In this document: positions 15,902-24,711 of the stretch, one piece after another
Layout of the letters: each line of letters starts with the position of its first letter
How positions within the stretch are numbered: position 1 is the stretch's first letter
NCBI RefSeq assembly: GCF_005849285.1
Contig: NZ_CP040517.1
Coordinates: 2,486,501-2,550,500 of the forward strand
Source of the DNA: Luteithermobacter gelatinilyticus
GTDB taxonomy: Bacteria > Pseudomonadota > Alphaproteobacteria > Sphingomonadales > Emcibacteraceae
Length of the DNA stretch: 64,000 nt
Direction: 5' to 3'
Made by a program: the position numbers and the translations under genes
The notes under the pieces: model-generated
Databases searched by the model: none
Seen by the model: only the letters and a program-made list of their open reading frames with translations
What the model was told of the DNA's origin: nothing

Positions 15902-18900
15902 TGCTGAAACAGCTGATCAAGTTTTCCCTCACCCAGAGGCTGATGATCCTTCTGGTCTCTCTGCTGATTGTCGGCGGCGGCTGGGTGGCGTTCCAGGCCA
16001 CCCCCATTGACGCTTTCCCCGATGTATCAACAACCCAGGTCAAAATCATCCTCAAGGCGCCCGGCATGACACCCGAGGAAGTAGAAGCCCGCATCACCGC
16101 GCCGGTGGAGGTGGAGATGCTGGGACTGCCGAAACAAAGTATCCTGCGTTCCATCACCAAATATGCCCTCACCGATATCACCATCGACTTCGAGGAAGGC
16201 ACAGATATTTACTGGGCCCGCCAGCAAGTGGCCGAACGGCTGAACGCCATCATGGAAGACCTGCCGGACGGGGTGAGCGGCGGCATCGCCCCCATGACGA
16301 CGCCCCTGGGCGAAATGTTCATGTTCAGCATCGAAGGAGACAGCCTGTCCCTGATGGAAAAACGATCCCTGCTGGACTGGGTGATCCGGCCGGCGCTCAG
16401 GACCGTGCCGGGGGTAGCTGATGTGAACGCCTTGGGCGGTCATGTACGCAGTTTCGAGGTGATTCCCGACAATCAGGCGCTTCTGGCGCGGCAGATCCCG
16501 TTGGGCGAACTGATCGACGCACTGAAACAGAACAACCGTAATGACGGGGCTGGGCGCCTTGATGAAGGTGAGGAAGTTCTCTTGGTGCGGACCGGTGGCA
16601 GCATCAACACCCTTGAAGATGTGGCCAATATCGTGGTCCGCCCCCATGCCACGGAGCCTGTCCGGGTGCGCGATATCGCCCGGGTGCAGCTGGGGGCTAT
16701 TACCCGGTATGGCGGCGTGACCGCAAATGGAAAAGGCGAAACCGTGGAAGGGCTGGTGCTGGGGCTGCGCGGCGCCAATGCACGGGAGGTGGTGGACGGC
16801 GCGCGAGCACGTCTTGCCGCCCTGGAACCCAGCCTGCCGGATGGCGTCAGCATCAATATTTTTTATGACCGCGGCAAATTGATCGACAAGGCCATTGCTT
16901 CCGTGTCCAAGGCGCTGGCCGAAGCCATCGTCCTGGTTTTGCTGTTGCTTGTGGTGTTTCTTGGGGATCTCAGAGCCGCCCTTACCGTCGCCCTGATTTT
17001 GCCCTTGGCGGCACTGAGCACCTTTATCCTCATGCATCGTTTTGACATGTCCGCCAACCTGATGAGCCTTGGAGGACTGGCCATTGCCATCGGCATGCTG
17101 GTCGATGCCGCCGTGGTGGTGGTGGAAAATATTGTCACCCATCTCGGACAGCACAAAAACAGCCGCCAGCCCCGCTTGCATATGATTTATCGAGCGGTGA
17201 GCGAGGTTTCACTGCCGGTGGCATCCGGCATCCTGATCATTATTATCGTGTTCCTCCCGCTCTTGTCGTTGCAGGGGCTGGAAGGCAAGCTTTTTGTCCC
17301 CGTGGCGCTGACCATCGTTTTTGCCCTATCGGCCTCCCTTGTGCTGTCGCTGACGGTGATTCCGGTTATTGCCTCTTTTCTGTCGTTTAATTCGGGGCAC
17401 AAGGAAACCTGGCTGGTTCGCAACCTGCAAAAATATTACCGTCCCATATTGGCCTGGTCGCTGGATCATAGCCGGATTGTCGGAATGGCCTCTGTGGTCC
17501 TGCTTGTCCTGGCGGGCGTCACCTATAGCCAGGTGGGCAAAACCTTCATGCCAACCATGGATGAAGGCGACATTATCCTTCAGGCCGAAAAGCTGCCCTC
17601 CATTTCCCTGAATCAGTCCCTGGAAATCGACCTGATGACGCAGAAAAAACTGATGACGGAAATCCCCGAAATCATCGGTTATGTCTCCCGCGCCGGGTCC
17701 GATGAATTGGGGCTGGACCCGATGGGGTTGAATGAAACTGATGGCTTTCTGGTCCTGAAACCCCGGTCAGAATGGACCGTGGACAGCAAGGAAGACCTGA
17801 TTGAAAAAATTCAGGCCGTTATCGCAGATATTCCCGGCGTGGCCTTCAACTTCACCCAGCCTATTGACATGCGCGTCTCCGAAATGCTGACCGGGGTGCG
17901 CGGCGACATTGCCATCAAGATTTTCGGGGAGGATCAAGACAAACTCAACCGCCTCGGCGAAGAAATTGTCAGCCTGCTGTCCGGCATTGACGGTGCGGGC
18001 AACATTTACAAACCGGCCAATGACGGGGCACAGTATCTGCGCCTTTCCGTCGATCGGCTGGCGGCCGGACGGCTGGGGCTGAATGTGGATGACCTGACCA
18101 CGGCGCTCCGGGCCCAGATTGAGGGCATTACGGTAGGCACCGTCTATGAAGGGGCCCGACGCACGCCGCTTTTGGTGCGGGGCGCAGAACAACTGCGCAA
18201 CAATCCGGCGCGATTTCAGAATCTCACGCTCACCCTGCCCGACGGCCGGAACGTGCCGCTATCCAGCGTGGCCCGTATTGACCGGGTCGAGGGCCCGGTT
18301 TCCATCAAGCGGGAAAAAGGATCGCGCATGGTGGTGGTGATCGGCAATGTCAAGGGCCGCGATCTGGTGGGTTTTGTGGACGAAGCCAAACAAATAGTCG
18401 CAGAAAACCTCACCCTGCCCAGCGGCTATTATCTGGAATGGGGCGGCCAGTTTGAAAACCAGCAACGCGCCTCCAAACGGCTGGCGTTGGTGGTGCCGGT
18501 GGCCATTGGCCTGATTTTCCTGCTGCTGTTTTCCACCTTCGGGTCGGTTCGCCAGGCGCTTCTTGTGCTCAGCAACATTCCCTTCGCCATGACCGGCGGC
18601 ATCATCGCCCTGTGGCTGTCCGGGGAATATCTGTCGGTACCTGCTTCTGTGGGCTTTATCGCCCTTCTGGGCATCGCCGTGCTTAACGGCGTCGTGATGG
18701 TCACCTATTTCAATCAGCTGAAGGCCATGGGCAAACCGGTCATGCAGGTGATTTTTGACGGTGCCAGCCGGCGGCTGCGCCCGGTGATGATGACCGCCAG
18801 CATCGCCGCCTTCGGGCTGGTGCCGCTGCTGCTGGCCACGGGACCCGGCTCGGAAATTCAGCGCCCCTTGGCGGTGGTGGTCATTGGTGGCCTGTTCACC

Positions 18901-18966
18901 TCGACGCTGCTGACCCTGATCCTGCTGCCCATTTTGTACCGCCGTTTCGGTTTCACGGAAAATTAG
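15901..18966 (+). CDS. Heavy-metal RND efflux pump (CusA/CzcA family)
   Basis: At 1021 residues it is a proton-driven resistance-nodulation-division transporter with twelve membrane segments and two large periplasmic loops. The heavy-metal family is shown by TPIDAFPDVSTTQVKI near residue 34, DFEEGTDIYWARQQV near 99 and the proton-relay helix IGMLVDAAVVVVEN near 398. The relay sequence is of the broad Cus/Czc type and does not fix the ion. Copper is favoured by the surrounding copper genes, and cobalt, zinc or cadmium remain possible. Confidence 0.93.
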   Translation: MLKQLIKFSLTQRLMILLVSLLIVGGGWVAFQATPIDAFPDVSTTQVKIILKAPGMTPEEVEARITAPVEVEMLGLPKQSILRSITKYALTDITIDFEEGTDIYWARQQVAERLNAIMEDLPDGVSGGIAPMTTPLGEMFMFSIEGDSLSLMEKRSLLDWVIRPALRTVPGVADVNALGGHVRSFEVIPDNQALLARQIPLGELIDALKQNNRNDGAGRLDEGEEVLLVRTGGSINTLEDVANIVVRPHATEPVRVRDIARVQLGAITRYGGVTANGKGETVEGLVLGLRGANAREVVDGARARLAALEPSLPDGVSINIFYDRGKLIDKAIASVSKALAEAIVLVLLLLVVFLGDLRAALTVALILPLAALSTFILMHRFDMSANLMSLGGLAIAIGMLVDAAVVVVENIVTHLGQHKNSRQPRLHMIYRAVSEVSLPVASGILIIIIVFLPLLSLQGLEGKLFVPVALTIVFALSASLVLSLTVIPVIASFLSFNSGHKETWLVRNLQKYYRPILAWSLDHSRIVGMASVVLLVLAGVTYSQVGKTFMPTMDEGDIILQAEKLPSISLNQSLEIDLMTQKKLMTEIPEIIGYVSRAGSDELGLDPMGLNETDGFLVLKPRSEWTVDSKEDLIEKIQAVIADIPGVAFNFTQPIDMRVSEMLTGVRGDIAIKIFGEDQDKLNRLGEEIVSLLSGIDGAGNIYKPANDGAQYLRLSVDRLAAGRLGLNVDDLTTALRAQIEGITVGTVYEGARRTPLLVRGAEQLRNNPARFQNLTLTLPDGRNVPLSSVARIDRVEGPVSIKREKGSRMVVVIGNVKGRDLVGFVDEAKQIVAENLTLPSGYYLEWGGQFENQQRASKRLALVVPVAIGLIFLLLFSTFGSVRQALLVLSNIPFAMTGGIIALWLSGEYLSVPASVGFIALLGIAVLNGVVMVTYFNQLKAMGKPVMQVIFDGASRRLRPVMMTASIAAFGLVPLLLATGPGSEIQRPLAVVVIGGLFTSTLLTLILLPILYRRFGFTEN

Positions 18967-18985
18967 AGAAGTAAGGAAGTCCGCC

Positions 18986-19297
18986 ATGTCTCTTTGCCTT
19001 CTGAACATTATCGTGCCCGCCGCACTGGAAGACCATTTCGTCGACTGGCTCATGGAACATCCCCGTATTGAAGGATTTACCAGCATGGCAGTGTCCGGTT
19101 ACGGCGCCGCAGAACACAAAATGTCACTGGCGGAAAAGGTCAGTGGCAGGTCCCGCCGGGTGATGTTCCAGATCCATCTGCTGGCCTCCGAGGCAGAACA
19201 GATCCTGGACCAGATGAAAAGGGACTATGCGGGCGCCGATCTCCACTATATGCTATATCCGCTTTTGGACGCAGGACACCTGGAACCACATGCCTAA
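18986..19297 (+). CDS. DUF3240 protein of the efflux operon
   Basis: The 103-residue soluble protein lacks a signal peptide. Its alternating beta/alpha pattern (LLNIIVPAALEDHFVDWLME, then FQIHLLASEAEQILDQM) matches DUF3240, a small ferredoxin-like fold resembling PII proteins that is found next to CusA/CzcA pumps. A regulatory role on the pump has been supposed, without proof that I know of. It follows the pump by 19 bp and overlaps the next gene by 8 bp. Confidence 0.8.
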   Translation: MSLCLLNIIVPAALEDHFVDWLMEHPRIEGFTSMAVSGYGAAEHKMSLAEKVSGRSRRVMFQIHLLASEAEQILDQMKRDYAGADLHYMLYPLLDAGHLEPHA

Positions 19298-19637
19298 ACA
19301 TTTAATGCTAAATCTCTGCCGGACCGGCGCGATCTTTTCCCTGCTTGTTGCAGGCATGCTGCCTGTGCAGGGCAGAGCAGAGGATGATCCTCAATACAGG
19401 TCCCACCACCTCAGCCCCGAACAGTTGCAGAAGCTGCGCCAGGACGGCAGCATCCTCAGCCTGGAAGAAATCATCCGCCTGATCCGGCGCAATGACACGG
19501 ACCGGCTGCTGGAAGTGGAACTTCTGGAAAAGGACAATATCCTGTTCTATAAGGTGGAACTTCTGGAACAGTCCGGCATCGTGCGGAAATATTTCCTGGA
19601 CCCCAGGACCGGTACCCCTTTCAGCCTGGAGGACTAA
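19290..19637 (+). CDS. Small secreted PepSY-like protein
   Basis: The 115-residue product has a signal peptide (about residues 1-30, ending VQGRA) followed by one PepSY-like domain: LSLEEIIRLIRRNDTDRLLE, then a paired strand region ending FLDPRTGTPF. Such periplasmic domains occur beside two-component systems and may modulate the sensor. The ATG at 19290 overlaps the DUF3240 stop by eight bases. A later ATG at 19305 is possible. Confidence 0.65.
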   Translation: MPKHLMLNLCRTGAIFSLLVAGMLPVQGRAEDDPQYRSHHLSPEQLQKLRQDGSILSLEEIIRLIRRNDTDRLLEVELLEKDNILFYKVELLEQSGIVRKYFLDPRTGTPFSLED

Positions 19638-19641
19638 CCCC

Positions 19642-20319
19642 ATGCGTCTTTTGCTTGCCGAAGACGACCCCAAGCTGGGCCCCCATCTGCAAAAGGACCT
19701 GCAACAAAAAGGGTACGCCGTGGATCTGTCCGCCTCCGGGCGGGAGGCCGAATATATGGGGTTTGAAATTCCCTATGACATTGTGGTGCTTGATATCGGC
19801 CTGCCCGACAAGACCGGCACCGAAATCCTCAAAAACTGGCGTAAAGGTAATCTTGACGTGCCTGTTCTCATTCTCACAGCCCGGGACAGCTGGCAGGAAA
19901 AGGTGGAAGGGTTTCAGGCCGGGGCCGATGATTATCTGGCCAAACCATTTCATTTCGAGGAATTGGTGGAGCGCCTGGCTGCCCTGATCCGCCGGGCCAA
20001 TGGGCAAACCGCCCGCATGATCACGGCCCACGGCCTGAAACTGGATGAGAACAGCCAGTCGGTTATCCTGCCGGATGGCACCAGACAGGCCCTCACTGGA
20101 ACAGAATACCGCCTGCTGCGGTATTTTATGCTGAATCCGGGAAAAATCCTGTCCAAAACCACCCTGACCGAACATGTCTATGACTTTGATTCGGACAAGG
20201 ATAGTAACGTCATCGAGGTCTATATCCGCCGCCTGCGCCGGAAACTTCCGGACGGCCTGATCCACACCCAGAGAGGACAGGGATATATTTTCAAAGGGCC
20301 ATCAGATGCAGAGCCTTAA
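19642..20319 (+). CDS. OmpR/PhoB-family response regulator
   Basis: The 225-residue protein has a receiver domain with the acidic pair EDD near residue 7, the phosphorylation Asp in VVLDIGLPDKTG near 51 and Lys in DYLAKPFHFEE near 101. A winged-helix DNA-binding domain follows (LTGTEYRLLRYFMLNPGKIL, then VIEVYIRRLRRKLP). A strong GGAGGA precedes the ATG at 19642. It overlaps the kinase by 14 bp. It likely controls its own RND operon through the 11-bp direct repeat at 13450-13468. Confidence 0.93.
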   Translation: MRLLLAEDDPKLGPHLQKDLQQKGYAVDLSASGREAEYMGFEIPYDIVVLDIGLPDKTGTEILKNWRKGNLDVPVLILTARDSWQEKVEGFQAGADDYLAKPFHFEELVERLAALIRRANGQTARMITAHGLKLDENSQSVILPDGTRQALTGTEYRLLRYFMLNPGKILSKTTLTEHVYDFDSDKDSNVIEVYIRRLRRKLPDGLIHTQRGQGYIFKGPSDAEP

Positions 20320-21643
20320 AGATCGCCTGACCGGGAATGTGCTGGTCGTATCCGTCCTGTTTTTCATTTTCCTGATCGGGTTCAACATTTATTATTTCAA
20401 CAGGTTCGGACAGGAATTTGTCAAAACCCGCCTGGAACACGATATTGACACCCTGCTGGCCGCCCTTGAAATGGATCCGGCAACCGGCCGTCTGCGTCTG
20501 GAGGAAAACCGGATCAATCCGATTTTCCTGCAGCCCTATTCAGGACATTATTTCCGGATTGATACACAGGAACAGACCTTTCTGTCCCAATCCCTGTGGG
20601 ATTTTGAAATCCCCTCTCATAAACACCGGCTTGGCACCACTGATCTGCACCGCATTCCCGGCCCGCAGAATCAATCTTTGCTGTTGATGGAAGGCAGCTA
20701 CCGTAAGGAAGACCAGAATGTCTGGATTACCGTGACCGAGAATTATTCCCCGATCCTTGATAATCTGAAATCACTGGGCCTGCTGATCGGGGCACTCGGG
20801 GCAGGTGTGATAGTTTTGCTCAGCCTTTTACAACGCTGGATCGTGATCAAGGGGCTAGAACCCCTGACCGAGGCCCGGCAGGACCTGAAACGGCTGGACA
20901 AAGGTGACGCCACGCTGTTGCGGGAAGACGTCCCCGAAGAAATCCGCCCGCTGGTCCAGGAAATCAATCAACTGCTCAGCCTGGCCGACAACCGGATCAA
21001 ACGCTCCGCCACAGCGATCGGTAATCTGGCTCACAGTCTGAAGACCCCGCTGGCGCTGGTGGAACATGTGCTGAATAATTCCGACACCCGTCTGAACCCC
21101 GAGGACAGGGCCGAATTGCAGCAGGCGCTGGGCGACATCCGTTATCTTTTGGACAGCGAACTCAGAAAGGCCCGCATCATTGGCACCCCGACCCGGGGAA
21201 AAAAGGTGTCCGTGGCGGCGTATGTCCCCCCGCTTGTCGATATGCTGAAAAAAGTTTATGCCTCAAAGGGGCTGGAATTCACCGTTGACATTGACAAAGG
21301 AGCAGAATTTGCCGGGGACAGTCATGACCTGATGGAACTGATGGGCAATCTGCTGGACAATGCCTGCAAATGGGCCCGTCAAAGGGTCGGGCTTTGTGTG
21401 CGCCAGACACCTGAGGGGCTGACCATTGAGGTCAGCGATGATGGGCCGGGGGGGACGCCAGAAGTCTTTGCCCGACTTGAACAACGGGGAGTGAGGCGGG
21501 ACGAATCCGGCGAAGGGCACGGGTTGGGCCTGGCCATCGTCCGGGAAATCATCGACCTATACCACGCCGATATCGACTTTTCCCGCAGTTCTGATGCCGG
21601 CGGGCTCAAGGTTGCCATTCACTTTCCCGAGAAAGACACCTAA
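20306..21643 (+). CDS. Sensor histidine kinase
   Basis: The 445-residue kinase has a membrane segment near 10-30, a periplasmic sensor of about 115 residues and a second membrane segment near 150-173. The phospho-acceptor His lies in NLAHSLKTPLALVEHV near 240, with the N, G1 and G2 boxes in LLDNACKWA, DDGPGG and GHGLGLAIVREI. Metal sensing is inferred from the operon. Its stop falls in the first of three tandem AAAGACACCT copies. Confidence 0.92.
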   Translation: MQSLKDRLTGNVLVVSVLFFIFLIGFNIYYFNRFGQEFVKTRLEHDIDTLLAALEMDPATGRLRLEENRINPIFLQPYSGHYFRIDTQEQTFLSQSLWDFEIPSHKHRLGTTDLHRIPGPQNQSLLLMEGSYRKEDQNVWITVTENYSPILDNLKSLGLLIGALGAGVIVLLSLLQRWIVIKGLEPLTEARQDLKRLDKGDATLLREDVPEEIRPLVQEINQLLSLADNRIKRSATAIGNLAHSLKTPLALVEHVLNNSDTRLNPEDRAELQQALGDIRYLLDSELRKARIIGTPTRGKKVSVAAYVPPLVDMLKKVYASKGLEFTVDIDKGAEFAGDSHDLMELMGNLLDNACKWARQRVGLCVRQTPEGLTIEVSDDGPGGTPEVFARLEQRGVRRDESGEGHGLGLAIVREIIDLYHADIDFSRSSDAGGLKVAIHFPEKDT

Positions 21644-21661
21644 AGACACCTAAAGACACCT
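21632..21661. repeat. Tandem decamer AAAGACACCT, three copies
   Basis: Three exact 10-bp copies span the kinase stop codon (in the first copy) and run into the convergent gap of 50 bp. Extra copies do not change the protein because the stop is in copy one. Confidence 0.85.
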
Positions 21662-21683
21662 GGAGTGAATTTTGAAGAGAAGG
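21661..21683 (+). repeat. Degenerate copy of the MITE end
   Basis: GGAGTGAATTTTGAAGAG here resembles the left end of the element at 3510 (TAGAGTGAATTGTGAAGAG) with few mismatches. It lies between the convergent kinase and decarboxylase genes. No opposite arm is seen, so it is at most a remnant. Confidence 0.35.
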
Positions 21684-21693
21684 CCCGGCGGTC

Positions 21694-23124
21694 TCAGGGG
21701 GTGGTTTCATCCCCGATCTGTTTCAGCAGGGCCAGCAGCTCCCGGATTGCCTTTTTCTCCACCCGCGGATTAATGGTGCACAGCCTCAACGCCTTGCGTC
21801 CCTTCAGTTCCGTTGACGACAAAAACACCCGTTTCGTGGCGTTCACCTGCTGATTAATTTTTTCATTCAGCCGGTTCAGGGCCCCGTCATCCAGTCCCGG
21901 CCGCCGATAGCGAAAAGCGATAATGCCCAGTGTCGCCGGCGAGGCGATCTGCCAGCAAGGATCGGCCCGCAGCAACTCTTCGGCATATTCGGCAAGCCCC
22001 AGCCCCCATTCCACGGCGTCCCTGAACGCCTGCTCCCCAAAAGTCTGCAACGACATCCATAATTTCAGAGCCCTGAGCCCCCGAGTCAGCTGAATACCGT
22101 GATCCCGATAATGGATGCTGCCATGACCTTCCGCCGAGTCTTTTAGATAGCCCGGCAGGATATGAAAAAATTCATGCAGCCAGGCCATCTCGCGGACCAG
22201 GATGGTGCCGCACTCATAGGGCTGGAAGAACCATTTATGCTGATCCATGGCAACGGAATGGGCCCGTTCCACCCCCTTCAGCAGCGATCGTTTCCGCGTC
22301 GACAGCAGGGCGCCACCGCCATAGGCCGCATCCACATGAAACCACAAATCCTCCCGCTCGCAGATCTCCGCCAGCGCCTCCAGTGGATCGACCGTGCCCG
22401 AACTGGTCGTGCCCAGCGTACCCACAACCAGAAACGGCCGCCGCCCCGCCTTGCGGTCTTCGGCGATACGCTGTTCCAGTAAGTCCGTGCGCATACGAAA
22501 GTCCAGATCCGTCGGAATCCGGATCAGCTGGTGCGGTTTAAAACCCAGGATCCGAAGCGCCTTATCCACACAGCTATGGGTTTCATCGGAACAATACAAC
22601 ACCGCCTGGCGGATATCATCTTCCAGCTTGTTATGCCGTGCCAGGATAAGCCCGGTCAGATTGGCAACCGACCCGCCGCTGACAAAGGTGCCGCCGGCCG
22701 TGGCCGGATAGCCGACAAGCCCCTTAAGCCAGTTGATCGCCGCTTCCTCCACTTGGGCGGTGCCGTGGCTGTGGGTGGCGGTGCCGGCAAAAATATTAAA
22801 TCCGGCACACAGCGCATCGGCCATGGCGCCCACAAAATTGCTGGGTCCAGGCACATAGGCGAAAAAATTGGGGTCAGAAACATGCTGAATATCCGCCAGA
22901 ACATGTTTTTCCACCAGTTCCAGAACCTTGAACGGGTCTTGCCCAGCGGCCGGGATTGGCACCTCGCGGGTGCCCAGCCCCGGATCGCGGCCCTCGATGT
23001 TGCGGATCATCTCCCGCTGGCCATGACCCTGATAATAATCGACAATCATGTCCACCACCTTATATCCCAAAGCGATCATCTGCTCGCGGGACAGGGAAAG
23101 CTTGTCATTATCCAGTCGGCTCAT
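21694..23124 (-). CDS. Group II PLP-dependent decarboxylase (aromatic amino acid type)
   Basis: The 476-residue enzyme has the fold-type I PLP signatures of L-DOPA/tryptophan decarboxylases: VDAAYGGGALLS near 290, where Asp and Ala hold the cofactor, and SVAMDQHKWFFQP near 320 with the Schiff-base lysine. The ATG at 23124 has an AGGAG ribosome site, and the frame extends upstream without support. Substrate could be DOPA, tryptophan, tyrosine or an acidic amino acid. It lies 58 bp after nosX on the same strand, so it may be read with the nos operon, but no denitrification role is known. Confidence 0.88.
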   Translation of the reverse strand: MSRLDNDKLSLSREQMIALGYKVVDMIVDYYQGHGQREMIRNIEGRDPGLGTREVPIPAAGQDPFKVLELVEKHVLADIQHVSDPNFFAYVPGPSNFVGAMADALCAGFNIFAGTATHSHGTAQVEEAAINWLKGLVGYPATAGGTFVSGGSVANLTGLILARHNKLEDDIRQAVLYCSDETHSCVDKALRILGFKPHQLIRIPTDLDFRMRTDLLEQRIAEDRKAGRRPFLVVGTLGTTSSGTVDPLEALAEICEREDLWFHVDAAYGGGALLSTRKRSLLKGVERAHSVAMDQHKWFFQPYECGTILVREMAWLHEFFHILPGYLKDSAEGHGSIHYRDHGIQLTRGLRALKLWMSLQTFGEQAFRDAVEWGLGLAEYAEELLRADPCWQIASPATLGIIAFRYRRPGLDDGALNRLNEKINQQVNATKRVFLSSTELKGRKALRLCTINPRVEKKAIRELLALLKQIGDETTP

Positions 23125-23182
23125 CGGCAGGCTCCTTTGATTTTTTTTGGGCGAGACTATACGGAATCCGGTACCCCTAGGA

Positions 23183-24142
23183 TCAGGCCCCGGCAGCAAC
23201 AAAATATCCGGTGACCCCCCTATAGCGATCCAGCAGGGCCCGGGCCTTGGCGTCAGGCAGCAGGCTCGCCGCGGTGGACAGACCATCGGCCAACAGCGCC
23301 GTTGGCGCCCGCACCGCTACTTCCGCCACATAGGCCGGACTTTGGCCCGTTTGCGGGTCCAGAAGGTGATTGAGCCCCGGCCGGCCGGGGAACGGGCTGG
23401 CGCTGCCGCGGCTCACCGCCAGGGCGTTATCGTCCAGCGTCACCTCGCGCAGCGCCTGGCCGGGCCGGGCGGGATCCTCGATGCCCACCCGCCAAGGCGC
23501 GCCGTCGCGACGCGGTCCCAGCGTGCGCGTCTCGCCCAGTTCCACCAGCGAATGTGTCAGGCCATAGTCCTTAAGTAGCGCCACCACCCGGTCGGTGATG
23601 AAGCCCTGGGCGATACCATTGAAGGTCAAGCCCATGCCCAGCGCCTTGAAGCGAATCCCGTCCGGCGAAAATATCACCCGCCCAAAGTCCACGCGCGCCA
23701 GCGCCTGTTGCAAGTCTTCCCCGGAGGCTCCGGCCGCATGGGCCTGCCATACGGGCAGGATGCTGGGATCGAACGCCCCGCCGCTCTGCCGCCAGAGATC
23801 CCGGGATAGCCCCAGCACCGCCAGAAGCTCCGGCGGCGGATTGTCCACCCGGCCTTCCCGGTTTAGTTGGCACAGGACGGAGTCTTCGCGATAGAGGCTG
23901 AAAATATTCTCCAGCCGGTCGATTTCCGCCGTGGCGTGGCGGACGAACTGTTCCGCGACTTTAGGATTTTCCACCCCCAGGACCATCTGCGCCGCGCCGC
24001 CCAGCACCACCCCCCGCCAGCGATAGGCCTCGACCGAAGAAGGCGATGCCAGAGCATCGGGGCGCAGCAGGCCCGGCAGGCTCAGCAGCGGACTCGCCGC
24101 TGCCGCGATCAGCAACCGTCTTCTGGTGTCTCGGAATGTCAT
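23183..24142 (-). CDS. nosX: FAD:protein FMN transferase, NosX/ApbE type
   Basis: The 319-residue protein starts with a twin-arginine-like signal (TRRRLLIAAAA) and an ApbE domain. FNGIAQGFITDRV near 180, VELGETRTLG and NHLLDPQTG near 255 are typical. ApbE enzymes attach FMN covalently to a Thr of periplasmic domains; in nos clusters NosX does this for NosR. Start overlaps nosL stop (ATGA). It closes the nos gene order RZDFYLX. Confidence 0.93.
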   Translation of the reverse strand: MTFRDTRRRLLIAAAASPLLSLPGLLRPDALASPSSVEAYRWRGVVLGGAAQMVLGVENPKVAEQFVRHATAEIDRLENIFSLYREDSVLCQLNREGRVDNPPPELLAVLGLSRDLWRQSGGAFDPSILPVWQAHAAGASGEDLQQALARVDFGRVIFSPDGIRFKALGMGLTFNGIAQGFITDRVVALLKDYGLTHSLVELGETRTLGPRRDGAPWRVGIEDPARPGQALREVTLDDNALAVSRGSASPFPGRPGLNHLLDPQTGQSPAYVAEVAVRAPTALLADGLSTAASLLPDAKARALLDRYRGVTGYFVAAGA

Positions 24143-24708
24143 TGGCTTTTCCTCTTCTCGCTGTTGGGTTGAGGCCGCTGCGGCTCATTCCTCGGGGACA
24201 GGGCGTTTTCTTCCGCCCCTGTCCCCAGGATATAACTCTCCGGGATGTCCCCCAGAGCCACGATTTGCCCGCCATGCTCCTTTACAAAGGCCTGTGCCTT
24301 TGTCCGGTCGGAAAAGGGCACGGTCTCAAGCGCCCCCATGCCACCCCGGCGGTTACTGCCGATCACATAAATAGCGTCTTCCGCCGGGACCCAGGCGTCA
24401 TCTCCCGGATTTTCCCAGCTTTTGGCCCGGGCCATGTCATGGACATACACGCCGGTGATGCGAGGACCACCTTCCGGCATGCGCAGATACGCCACCGCAT
24501 CCCGCACGGAAGTGAACCAGATTGGTGTCGGCCGGTCCTCCAGATGGATCTGCGCCTTGGGGCCTTTATGATCCGCAACAATCATACCGCAGAAGAACCC
24601 CTGCGCCGTACGGTCCAGTGCCGCCGGCGGAGGGGGCGGGACCTGTTCGTCACAGCCGGCCAGTGCAAACAGCCAGACCAAGCCAAAAAGATGCCAAACA
24701 ACCTTCAC
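24139..24708 (-). CDS. nosL: NosL copper chaperone lipoprotein
   Basis: The 189-residue protein has a lipoprotein signal with lipobox LAGC near residue 19. It then shows the NosL pattern with GFFCGMIVADHKGPKAQI, whose Cys-Gly-Met binds Cu(I), and the later FSDRTKAQAFVKEHGG. NosL delivers copper for assembling the CuZ centre of NosZ. A Pro-rich stretch follows the lipobox and a charged tail ends the protein. It lies 3 bp after nosY and overlaps nosX. Confidence 0.94.
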   Translation of the reverse strand: MKVVWHLFGLVWLFALAGCDEQVPPPPPAALDRTAQGFFCGMIVADHKGPKAQIHLEDRPTPIWFTSVRDAVAYLRMPEGGPRITGVYVHDMARAKSWENPGDDAWVPAEDAIYVIGSNRRGGMGALETVPFSDRTKAQAFVKEHGGQIVALGDIPESYILGTGAEENALSPRNEPQRPQPNSEKRKSQ

Positions 24709-24711
24709 AGC

